A program made the position numbers and the translations under genes. Below are positions 25,277-32,877 of a DNA stretch of 64,000 nt, one piece after another; position 1 is the first letter of the stretch; every line of letters begins with the position of its first letter. Source of the DNA: Natronohydrobacter thiooxidans. Its GTDB lineage: Bacteria > Pseudomonadota > Alphaproteobacteria > Rhodobacterales > Rhodobacteraceae. The stretch is taken from NCBI RefSeq assembly GCF_001884735.1, contig NZ_MJAP01000001.1, positions 124,001 through 188,000 on the forward strand, in the 5' to 3' direction. A model generated the notes under the pieces. The model did no database searches and was not told the DNA's origin. It saw nothing but the letters and a program-made list of their open reading frames with translations.

Positions 25277-26659
25277 TCAGGCCACGGCAGAAAAGCCAAG
25301 CGCAACCCGGTTGCGACCCGAGGATTTGGCTGTATGGAGCGCCTGATCGGCCTGATCAATCAACCGCTGGATCTGTGCGCTGACAGGTTCGGCCGATGCC
25401 TGCTGGCTACCATCGTGCACGCTCACGCCGATCGAGGCGGTGATGCGCAGCCGCGTGTTATTCGGACCGGTCCGGTATTCGGCGCTTTCGATCCGGCTGC
25501 GGATCTGCTCGGCCATGGCGCGAGCGGAGAGCGCGTCCAGACCGGGCAGGGCGAGAAGAAACTCCTCGCCGCCGAACCGGGCCAGAAGATCGTCGGATCT
25601 GACGGCAGATGCCATGCGCGCGGCAACCTCGGTCAGAACAGCATCCCCGCTCAGATGTCCGAAAAGGTCATTCACCTGCTTGAAATTGTCGAGATCGATC
25701 ATCAGAAGCGCGAAATGGCGCGCAGGCGTATCGGCGCGACCCTCGATCATCTCGGTCAGGCGCGACAGGGCATGGCGACGGTTGAACAGCCCTGTCAGCG
25801 CGTCGCGCGAGGCAAGATCCAGTTCTGCCCCAAGCGCCAGGCGCAGCGCATCGGCCCATGTCTTGCGCCGGATCACCGCGTCCAGACGCAGGCGCGTTTC
25901 CTCCGGGTCCAGCGGCAGGCGCAGCACGATTTCCGCGCCCAGATCCAGCACCATGCCGCATTCCACCGTCATGTCCTGCGGCAGGATCGCCACGATGGGG
26001 ATCTGGCGCGTCATCGGTCGCGACTGCAATTCCGAGATGATGGCCAGACCCTGCCCGCCGATGATCTCGGGCGCGAGCAGGAACACGTCGGGCAGCGCAC
26101 TCTGCTGTGGCGGGTTCAGCGCGTCGGACATCGCGATGCGCATGTCGATGGGTGCGGCGATGTCCGACGCGCTGCCGCCTTCGGGCTCGACGAGACCGAC
26201 CCGGCCGGAGCGGGCATTTGTGCGCACCGCATCTGCCAGACCGGCGCGCAGGGCGGGGGTTTCCTGCCCCTGATAGTCGCGTTCCAGCGCGCTGCGGCGC
26301 AGCAGCGCGCGCAGCCGCGACAGCAGATAGTTTTCATCCAGCGGCCGGACGAGGAAATCATCGGCCCCTGCTGCCAGCGCCGCCAGCCGGTTCGCACGGC
26401 TGCCCTGTGCCGAGAACAGGATGACCGGAATATGCCAGGTGCGCGGATCGGCGCGCAGCATCCTGCAGACCTCTGCCCCGTCCAGATCGGGCAGACCGCA
26501 ATGCATGAGCACCAGATCCGGCAATTCCCTGCGCGCGAGGTCAAGCGCTTCCTGACCGCTATGCGCGAGCAGCGTGTCATAACAGGCGGCGGATAACCTT
26601 GCCCGCAGGATAACGCGGGAGATCGAGAGATCATCCACGACGAGAACGCGGTTTGGCAT
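25277..26659 (-). CDS. PleD-like diguanylate cyclase with a degenerate receiver
   Basis: A protein of 460 residues. Residues 1-125 are a receiver domain: VVDDLSISR and the Lys-equivalent region are present, but the phosphoacceptor Asp is replaced by His (LVLMHCGLPDLDG, checked on the bases). A second, more degenerate receiver-like domain spans roughly residues 150-290. The C-terminal GGDEF domain has DALTGLFNRRHA and the active-site FGGEEF, preceded five residues upstream by an RSDD inhibitory I-site. It should make cyclic di-GMP with product inhibition, but not be controlled by Asp phosphorylation of its first domain. A CtrA-like box lies upstream. Confidence 0.88.
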   Translation of the reverse strand: MPNRVLVVDDLSISRVILRARLSAACYDTLLAHSGQEALDLARRELPDLVLMHCGLPDLDGAEVCRMLRADPRTWHIPVILFSAQGSRANRLAALAAGADDFLVRPLDENYLLSRLRALLRRSALERDYQGQETPALRAGLADAVRTNARSGRVGLVEPEGGSASDIAAPIDMRIAMSDALNPPQQSALPDVFLLAPEIIGGQGLAIISELQSRPMTRQIPIVAILPQDMTVECGMVLDLGAEIVLRLPLDPEETRLRLDAVIRRKTWADALRLALGAELDLASRDALTGLFNRRHALSRLTEMIEGRADTPARHFALLMIDLDNFKQVNDLFGHLSGDAVLTEVAARMASAVRSDDLLARFGGEEFLLALPGLDALSARAMAEQIRSRIESAEYRTGPNNTRLRITASIGVSVHDGSQQASAEPVSAQIQRLIDQADQALHTAKSSGRNRVALGFSAVA

Positions 26660-26752
26660 CTATGCTGCCCCTTGCTGGTTGACACATCCTGCTGCAGTGA
26701 AGAATGCAGTGTCGCAGATCGCTGCATAGGGTTAAGGAATACGCATCAATGG

Positions 26753-26767
26753 TTAACAACTCTTTAA
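26753..26767. promoter_or_regulatory. CtrA-like binding site
   Basis: TTAACAACTCTTTAA matches the CtrA consensus TTAA-N7-TTAA exactly. It lies in the divergent spacer between the diguanylate cyclase gene (start 26659) and the DUF3572 gene (start 26787). In Rhodobacteraceae CtrA is known to control motility, gene-transfer-agent and c-di-GMP genes. Confidence 0.5.
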
Positions 26768-26786
26768 ACACGCAGGTTTACCGCCC

Positions 26787-27074
26787 ATGACCCCCGGACG
26801 CGCCGAAGAGATCGCGGCAGATGCCCTGCTCTGGCTCTGCGCGCAGGAGGCGTTGCTGCCGGTCTTTCTGGCCGCGACCGGCGCCAGCGCGGCGGATCTG
26901 CGCGACGGGCTGCAGGCGGGCGGGGATCCGGCGCTGGGCGGTGCTGCGCTGGATTTCATCCTGATGCGCGACGAGACCGTTATCGCCGCCAGTGGGGCGC
27001 TGGGCCTTGCCTTCGATCAGCTCGCCCTTGCGCAGGCGGTTCTTTCCGGTGCCGGACAGATGCACTGGACCTGA
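26787..27074 (+). CDS. DUF3572 family protein
   Basis: A protein of 95 residues, soluble and helical. The segments AEEIAADALLWLCAQEALLPVFLAATG (cited by core ALLWLCAQ), GAALDFILMRDETVIAA and AFDQLALAQAVLSG match the short DUF3572 family of alphaproteobacteria. Function unknown. It lies 73 bases before aspS on the same strand and is divergent from the diguanylate cyclase gene. Confidence 0.75.
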   Translation: MTPGRAEEIAADALLWLCAQEALLPVFLAATGASAADLRDGLQAGGDPALGGAALDFILMRDETVIAASGALGLAFDQLALAQAVLSGAGQMHWT

Positions 27075-27147
27075 GCCCCCTTGACTTCCGCCCCCGCAGC
27101 CTGTGTATCGCCCAAAGCCTGAACTCCAGCATCTGAAGGGGCCGATC

Positions 27148-28929
27148 ATGCATGCCTATCGCAGCCATACTTGCGCCGATCTGCGCGCTGCCCATGTGGG
27201 CCAGACCGTGCGTCTGTCCGGCTGGGTGCACCGTATCCGCGATCACGGGGGCGTGCTCTTCGTCGATCTGCGCGACCATTACGGGATCACGCAGGTTCTG
27301 TGCGACAGCGACTCGGCGGCTTTTGCGGCGATTGAAAAGCTGCGCGCCGAATTCTGTATCCGCATCGAAGGCACGGTCAAAGCGCGCGACGCCTCGCTGG
27401 TGAACACGAAGCTGCCCACTGGCGAGATCGAGGTCTATGTGCGCGGGGTGGAAGTGCTGGGCGCGGCGGATGATCTGCCGCTGCCGGTCTTTGGCGAGCC
27501 GGAGTATCCGGAAGAGACGCGGCTCTCCTACCGCTTCCTCGATCTGCGCCGCGACGGGCTGCACAGCAACATGATGCTGCGCTCGAATGTGGTGCGCTCG
27601 ATGCGCCAGCGGATGTGGGACACGGGATTCACCGAGTTCCAGACGCCGATCATCACCGCGTCCTCGCCAGAGGGCGCGCGCGATTTTCTGGTGCCTTCGC
27701 GGCTGCATCCGGGCAAGTTCTATGCGCTGCCGCAGGCGCCGCAGCAGTTCAAGCAGCTGATCATGGTCTCGGGCTTCGACAAATATTTCCAGATCGCGCC
27801 CTGTTTCCGCGATGAAGACCCGCGCGCTGACCGCTCGCCGACCGATTTCTACCAGCTTGATGTCGAGATGAGCTTTGTCGAGCAGGAAGATGTCTTTGCC
27901 GCCGTGGGGCCGGTGCTGCAAGGCGTGTTCGAGGAATTTGCGGACGGCAAGACCGTGGATCCCTGCGCTGACTGGCCGCGCATCCCCTATGCCGAGAGCT
28001 TGCTGAAATACGGCTCTGACAAGCCCGACCTGCGCAACCCGATTGAAATGCAGGTGGTCAGCGAGCATTTCCGCAGCTCTGGCTTCGCGATCTTTGCGAA
28101 ACTGCTGGAAAATGAGGGCACCGAGATCCGTGCAATCCCCGCGCCCACCGGTGGGTCGCGCAAATTCTGCGACCGGATGAACGCTTTTGCCCAGGCGCAG
28201 GGGCTGCCGGGGATGGGGTATATTTTCTGGCGCGCGGGCGAGAGCGGGCTGGAAGCTGCAGGACCATTGGCCAAGAATATCGGGCCTGAGCGGACCGAGG
28301 CGATCCGCACCCAGCTTGGGCTGGGCGAAGGCGACGCCGCCTTCTTCCTCGGCGGCAAGCCTGCGCAATTCGAGGGTGTGGCGGCGAAAGCCCGCGATGA
28401 GATCGGGCGCGAGCTGGGGCTGACCGAGACGAACCGTTTCGCCTTTGCCTGGATCGTCGATTTTCCGATGTATGAGGCGGATACTGAATCCGGCAAGATC
28501 GACTTCTCGCATAACCCCTTCTCGATGCCGCAAGGCGGCATGGACGGGCTCTCGGGCGATCCGTTGCAGGTGAAGGGCTATCAGTATGATCTGGCCTGCA
28601 ACGGCTATGAGATCCTCTCGGGCGCGATCCGCAACCACAAGCCCGAAATCATGTATCGCGCTTTCGAGATCGCGGGCTATCCGGCCTCTGAAGTGGACAA
28701 GCGCTTCGGCGGCATGGTCAAGGCGTTCAAATTCGGTGCGCCCCCGCATGGCGGTTGTGCCGCCGGGATTGACCGGATCGTGATGCTGCTGGCGGATGAG
28801 GCGAATATCCGGCAGGTGATCATGTTCCCGATGACCCAGCGCGCCGAGGATCTGCTGCTGAAAGCCCCGTCGGAGCCGACCAATGAGCAGTTGCGCGAAT
28901 TGGGGCTGCGGCTCGCACCCAAGGACTGA
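27148..28929 (+). CDS. aspS: Aspartyl-tRNA synthetase
   Basis: A protein of 593 residues, the full bacterial length. The start at [13 protein letters not shown] matches the family; a frame beginning 15 codons earlier is not needed. The N-terminal OB-fold ([23 protein letters not shown]) binds the anticodon. Class II motifs follow: motif 2 region [20 protein letters not shown], the bacterial GAD insertion (residues 290-420), and motif 3 [19 protein letters not shown]. It charges the tRNA-Asp that is encoded at 6701. A palindromic repeat follows the stop codon. Confidence 0.97.
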   Translation: MHAYRSHTCADLRAAHVGQTVRLSGWVHRIRDHGGVLFVDLRDHYGITQVLCDSDSAAFAAIEKLRAEFCIRIEGTVKARDASLVNTKLPTGEIEVYVRGVEVLGAADDLPLPVFGEPEYPEETRLSYRFLDLRRDGLHSNMMLRSNVVRSMRQRMWDTGFTEFQTPIITASSPEGARDFLVPSRLHPGKFYALPQAPQQFKQLIMVSGFDKYFQIAPCFRDEDPRADRSPTDFYQLDVEMSFVEQEDVFAAVGPVLQGVFEEFADGKTVDPCADWPRIPYAESLLKYGSDKPDLRNPIEMQVVSEHFRSSGFAIFAKLLENEGTEIRAIPAPTGGSRKFCDRMNAFAQAQGLPGMGYIFWRAGESGLEAAGPLAKNIGPERTEAIRTQLGLGEGDAAFFLGGKPAQFEGVAAKARDEIGRELGLTETNRFAFAWIVDFPMYEADTESGKIDFSHNPFSMPQGGMDGLSGDPLQVKGYQYDLACNGYEILSGAIRNHKPEIMYRAFEIAGYPASEVDKRFGGMVKAFKFGAPPHGGCAAGIDRIVMLLADEANIRQVIMFPMTQRAEDLLLKAPSEPTNEQLRELGLRLAPKD

Positions 28930-28943
28930 CGGAAGGGCCGCAG

Positions 28944-28973
28944 GTAAGGTGCGTGCTACAGCACGCACCCTAC
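28944..28973. repeat. Dispersed palindromic repeat, second copy
   Basis: GTAAGGTGCGTGCT (28944-28957) and AGCACGCACCCTAC (28960-28973) are inverted repeats with a single mismatch. It is almost identical to the copies at 3956 and 51722. It lies between the convergent aspS and response regulator genes and may also act as a terminator hairpin. Confidence 0.8.
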
Positions 28974-28991
28974 GGGCAGCAAGCCTGTGCC

Positions 28992-29687
28992 TCAGATCAG
29001 CGGCTGATCCGCCAGCAACCTGCGCAGATGCGTGATGAGGGGCAGGATATTGCCCGAGAGGCGCGCCTCATGGACCGCCTCTGCCATCACCACATCGCCC
29101 AGACTGCGCGCCAGCGTCGCGGTGAATTGCAGCGCATAGCCGCGCCGGTCTTCTGGTGCGCGCCCGCAGAGCAGGTCGAGCGCAAGAAACAGATCGTCGC
29201 GTAGGGCCAGCGTCGTGCGGGGCGGCATATCCGGCCAGGCCGATGCGGCATGCAGCGGAAAGAACACCGGGGCCAGCAGGTTGCGAAACTGCGCGATGCT
29301 GTCGAAGGGCTTGGCCACAAAGGCATCGGCCCCGGCAGTCAGGGCCGCCGCCTCCAGCTCTGGCTGGCCGGAAATCGCGATGATCAGCGGCACGCGGGGC
29401 GGATGCGCGGTCATTTCGGCGATCAGCTCCAGCCCGGAACCATCCGGCAGACCCAGATCCACCAGCACCGCATCGGGCGTATAGAGCGACAGGTGCCGAC
29501 GCGCCCCTTTCAGGCTGTCCGCGCGGCGCATACGCCCGCCTGCGCCCTGAAACATCAGCCGGATCGAATCGCAGGTCTGGCGGCTGTCTTCGATCAGCAG
29601 CATTGTGCCACCGCGGTGATAGGGGCGGCTGAGAATATTGAGCGGCAGGCGACCCGCTGCGGCGGGCCGGGTATGGGTGGTGGTCAT
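28992..29687 (-). CDS. Response regulator without DNA-binding domain
   Basis: A protein of 231 residues. Residues 28-150 form a canonical receiver: LLIEDSRQTCDSI, phosphoacceptor in AVLVDLGLPDGSG, IAISGQPE and VAKPFDS. The C-terminal 80 residues (FLALDLLCGRAPEDRRGYAL) are helical and carry no domain I can name. A start further downstream near MLLIEDS (residue 29) is possible and would give a more typical receiver start. A CtrA-like box with one mismatch lies 43 bases before the ATG. Confidence 0.8.
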   Translation of the reverse strand: MTTTHTRPAAAGRLPLNILSRPYHRGGTMLLIEDSRQTCDSIRLMFQGAGGRMRRADSLKGARRHLSLYTPDAVLVDLGLPDGSGLELIAEMTAHPPRVPLIIAISGQPELEAAALTAGADAFVAKPFDSIAQFRNLLAPVFFPLHAASAWPDMPPRTTLALRDDLFLALDLLCGRAPEDRRGYALQFTATLARSLGDVVMAEAVHEARLSGNILPLITHLRRLLADQPLI

Positions 29688-29729
29688 GATATCCTCCAGG
29701 GCAGCTTCCCCTATCTCAGCGCAGACTCG

Positions 29730-29744
29730 CTAAATTTGCGTTAA
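29730..29744. promoter_or_regulatory. CtrA-like binding site, one mismatch
   Basis: CTAAATTTGCGTTAA fits TTAA-N7-TTAA except for its first base. It lies upstream of the minus-strand response regulator gene. On its own it could be chance; it is noted because a perfect match precedes the diguanylate cyclase gene nearby. Confidence 0.35.
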
Positions 29745-29851
29745 GAGCGCTGGCGCGATGCGGCCCTTGGTCACGGCTGCGGATGCGGGGGCTTGCCTTG
29801 CCGCGCGGTTTTCGCATAGGCAATCTTCACCTTTGGCGCATGGAGGATGGA

Positions 29852-30255
<404 letters not shown>

Positions 30256-30256
<1 letters not shown>

Positions 30257-30522
30257 TGTCGATTATGTCCGCCATCGCGCTATACGCGATCATCTGGTTC
30301 CTGACCATGTTTCTGGTGCTGCCCTTCCGCCAGCGATCGCAGGCCGATGCTGGCGAAGTCGTGCCCGGAACCCCCGCAGGCGCGCCGCAGGATGCGCAGA
30401 TGTGGCGCAAGGCGAAGCTGGTCACGCTGATCGCGACAGTGGCCTTTGTCGTGATCGCCGGGACCATCCTCTCCGAAGTGATCACCTATGAGATGATCGA
30501 GACTATCACCCGGCGTCACTGA
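30256..30522 (+). CDS. DUF1467 family membrane protein
   Basis: A protein of 88 residues with two membrane helices (residues 4-24 and 54-76) separated by a short loop containing PGTPAGAPQDA. It fits the DUF1467 family, which commonly follows methylmalonyl-CoA epimerase in alphaproteobacteria; function unknown. Its end overlaps the convergent EI24 gene by 17 bases. Confidence 0.85.
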
Positions 30523-31210
30523 CCTGCGCCGGGTGGAGCCGGTGATACATATGCGTGAACACCGCCGCCCCCACCAGCGGCATGGCCAGATTCAGGATCG
30601 GGATGCTCAGGCCGATCGCCAATAGAAGGCCCGGCAGCCAGAGCCAGTAGAAATCGCGCTGAAACAGGCTGGCTGCGGTGGCGGCATCGTTACGGCGCCG
30701 CGCGATCATGGTGAAATATTCGCGCGACAGCAGGAACCCGTTCAGCGCCCAGAGAATCGCGATACCCCAGCCGCTGGAAATGGCGAAGACCGCCATGCCC
30801 AGCAGGTTCACAGCAACCAGAATCCCGAAATAGCTCAGGCTGTCACGCGCCGCCTCACGCCAGGGAATGCGGTTGCGGGGCTCCTGCCCGCGATAATGCT
30901 CGGCCTCGACCGCATCGGCTACGTCATCGAGATAAAGCCCGGTGAAGATCGAAGCGACGGGCACCATCAGAAACACCGACAGCCAGGGCAGATAGAGCAT
31001 GGTGCCAACCGAGAAGCCCGCAGAGACATCCTGCACGCGCCCCACCACCGGCAGGAACAGCGCACCGGGGACGAGGATCTGGATGATCAGAAAGGCAATC
31101 GCGGCCAAGCCGACCAGCAGCGCAAGCGAGAGCGCCATGCCGATCCATAACAGCCTGCGATAGCGCGGGTCGCGCAACTGGGCAAAGGCGTGGCGATAGG
31201 CAAAGATCAT
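30506..31210 (-). CDS. EI24-domain (CysZ-like) membrane protein, second of a tandem pair
   Basis: A protein of 234 residues with about five membrane helices. FAQLRDPRYRRLLWIGMALS at the N-terminus, GLYLDDVADAVEAEHY in the middle and LNGFLLSREYFTMIARRR near residue 165 are shared with the neighbouring upstream gene. This is the EI24/CysZ family; E. coli CysZ takes up sulfate, but most alphaproteobacterial members are uncharacterised. It overlaps the upstream paralogue by ATGA. Confidence 0.8.
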   Translation of the reverse strand: MIFAYRHAFAQLRDPRYRRLLWIGMALSLALLVGLAAIAFLIIQILVPGALFLPVVGRVQDVSAGFSVGTMLYLPWLSVFLMVPVASIFTGLYLDDVADAVEAEHYRGQEPRNRIPWREAARDSLSYFGILVAVNLLGMAVFAISSGWGIAILWALNGFLLSREYFTMIARRRNDAATAASLFQRDFYWLWLPGLLLAIGLSIPILNLAMPLVGAAVFTHMYHRLHPAQVSDAG

Positions 31211-31920
31211 GATACTGCCCCCTGTGGCCGGGCCGCCCCCAGCCCGTGGATCAGATGCGTGAAGGCCGCCACCCCGATCACCGGCATCACGAGGTTCAGA
31301 ACCGGCACCGAGAGCAGGATCGCCAGCGCAATGCCGGCCAGCAGGAGCGTGCGGCGGTGCTGGCGGTGGAAGGGCTTGATCGCGGCGCCATCATGGCGGC
31401 GCTCGGAAATCATGGTGCTGTATTCGCGCGACAGGAGCCACCCGTTCAGCACCCAGAAGAAAGCAATCCCCCAAAGCACACCCAAAAGCGCGAAGCTGGC
31501 GAAGGAAACCAGATTGATGAAAAACACCAGCCCGAAGTAATTGACGGAATCGAACCAGAGTTTCTGCGTGCTCTGGGGCCGCGCGGGCGCAAGCCGGGGA
31601 TAGTGCTGCCCCTCGATCCTGTCTGTGACCGCATGCAGGTGCAGCCCGGTGAAGAGCGAGGCCGCCGGGGCCATCAGGAAGATGGACAGGATCATCATGG
31701 TCGCAAGCGAGACGACCGAGAAGAAACTGCCCAGCCGGTCCATGCGCGTACCATCGGAAAAGGTGAAAACCCCGTCCTCGAATGTGCTGAAAAGCTGGAT
31801 CAGCAGCGCATAGAGCGCGAAGAGCAGCGCCAATGACAACGCCGCCCCGATCAGCGTGGTCTGGCGAAAGCCGGGGTCGCGCAGCTCGGCGAAGGCGCGC
31901 AGGTAGCTGTCGCGGATCAT
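31207..31920 (-). CDS. EI24-domain (CysZ-like) membrane protein, first of a tandem pair
   Basis: A protein of 237 residues, start at MIRDSYLRAFAELRDP (a longer frame runs through the nitroreductase gene). Its helices and the motifs FAELRDPGFRQTTLIGAALS and LNGWLLSREYSTMISERR align with the downstream paralogue, indicating a tandem duplication, although the loop segments differ strongly. It overlaps the nitroreductase gene by ATGA upstream and the paralogue by ATGA downstream, so the three are coupled. Confidence 0.82.
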   Translation of the reverse strand: MIRDSYLRAFAELRDPGFRQTTLIGAALSLALLFALYALLIQLFSTFEDGVFTFSDGTRMDRLGSFFSVVSLATMMILSIFLMAPAASLFTGLHLHAVTDRIEGQHYPRLAPARPQSTQKLWFDSVNYFGLVFFINLVSFASFALLGVLWGIAFFWVLNGWLLSREYSTMISERRHDGAAIKPFHRQHRRTLLLAGIALAILLSVPVLNLVMPVIGVAAFTHLIHGLGAARPQGAVS

Positions 31921-32486
31921 TCCCGCCACTCGGTCAGACTGTCGATATCGGGGCGCGGGCGTTCGGGCGGAGTGGCGGCACTGGTACCGATATGAATGAA
32001 GCCCGCGATCCATTCCTGCGGCGCAAGGCCCAGCGACGCCAGGATTTCCTTATCCGTCGCGGCCCAGCCGGTCAGCCAGCACGCCCCCCAGCCCGAAGCC
32101 AGCGCCGCATTGACCAGCGACAGGCAGACCGCACCTGCGGAAAGCGTCTGCTCGATCTGCGGGATTTTCTCGGATGGCTTTGGGCTGGCCACAACCGCGA
32201 CGATCAGCGGGCTGTCGGCAAAACAGGCGGCGGCTTTTTCGCAGGCATCGGGCTGCAGCCCCAGATCGGCCCCGCGCTTGGCGACGCTCTGCGCAAGTTT
32301 CGCATTGGCCGCGGCCGTCAGCACTATAAAACGCCAGGGTTCGAGCTTGCCGTGATCGGGCACGCGCGCGGCGGCCGCCAGAAGCTGTGTCATCTGGGAT
32401 CGGTCGGGCACCGGGGTTGCCAGCATCTTGGCAGGGCGCGACCGGCGCGAGAGCAGGAAATCCAGAACAGCATTGTCAGTGGTCAT
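31917..32486 (-). CDS. Nitroreductase-family flavoprotein (YdjA-like)
   Basis: A protein of 189 residues. RRSRPAKML (FMN-binding Arg/Ser), AAARVPDHGKLEPWRFIVL and SLVNAALASGWGACWLTGWA identify the small YdjA-type branch of the FMN nitroreductase family. The start at MTTDNAVLDFLLSRR is preferred. Substrate unknown; homologues reduce nitroaromatics, but physiological roles are mostly unproved. It leads an operon of three overlapping genes with two EI24 membrane proteins. Confidence 0.85.
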   Translation of the reverse strand: MTTDNAVLDFLLSRRSRPAKMLATPVPDRSQMTQLLAAAARVPDHGKLEPWRFIVLTAAANAKLAQSVAKRGADLGLQPDACEKAAACFADSPLIVAVVASPKPSEKIPQIEQTLSAGAVCLSLVNAALASGWGACWLTGWAATDKEILASLGLAPQEWIAGFIHIGTSAATPPERPRPDIDSLTEWRE

Positions 32487-32565
32487 GTCACAGCCTGTCA
32501 TCTTCGTGTTGCGCCGACAAGCTAGCCCTTACAGGGGCTGGCGAAAAGGGCTATCCCTGCAGATC

Positions 32566-32814
32566 ATGGATTTGCGCGATCTTGCCGTGTCGGGAACCAC
32601 ATTCGCCATCCGGGTCAGTCCGGGGGCACGCCGCGCCGGTCTGTCGCGCGGCGAGGATGGTCAGTTGCGCGTGGTGGTGACGGCTGTGCCCGAGAAAGGC
32701 CGCGCCAATGACGCGGTGCGCCGGATGCTTGCCAAGGCGCTGGGCGTTGCGCCGACGCGGCTGACGCTCCTGCGCGGCCAGACCAGCCGCGACAAGCTCT
32801 TCCGCCTCGATTAA
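32566..32814 (+). CDS. DUF167 family protein
   Basis: A protein of 82 residues. The pattern FAIRVSPGARRAGL, VTAVPEKGRANDAV and TLLRGQTSRDKLFRLD is that of DUF167 (YggU), a small fold of unknown function widely associated with yggT in other genomes. The start at MDLRDLAVSG fits; a longer frame through the intergenic spacer is rejected. A hybrid kinase gene starts 63 bases later. Confidence 0.85.
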   Translation: MDLRDLAVSGTTFAIRVSPGARRAGLSRGEDGQLRVVVTAVPEKGRANDAVRRMLAKALGVAPTRLTLLRGQTSRDKLFRLD

Positions 32815-32877
32815 GGGTTTTTTCAGCCGGGATGCGGATAGTCGGGGCTTGTTCCCCTTTGGGTCAGAGCCCGCTGC

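Noticed and set aside
26980..28968. A 662-codon open frame on the minus strand
   Set aside because: It lies fully antisense to aspS, has an Arg/His-rich composition without family motifs, and is caused by the high G+C content.
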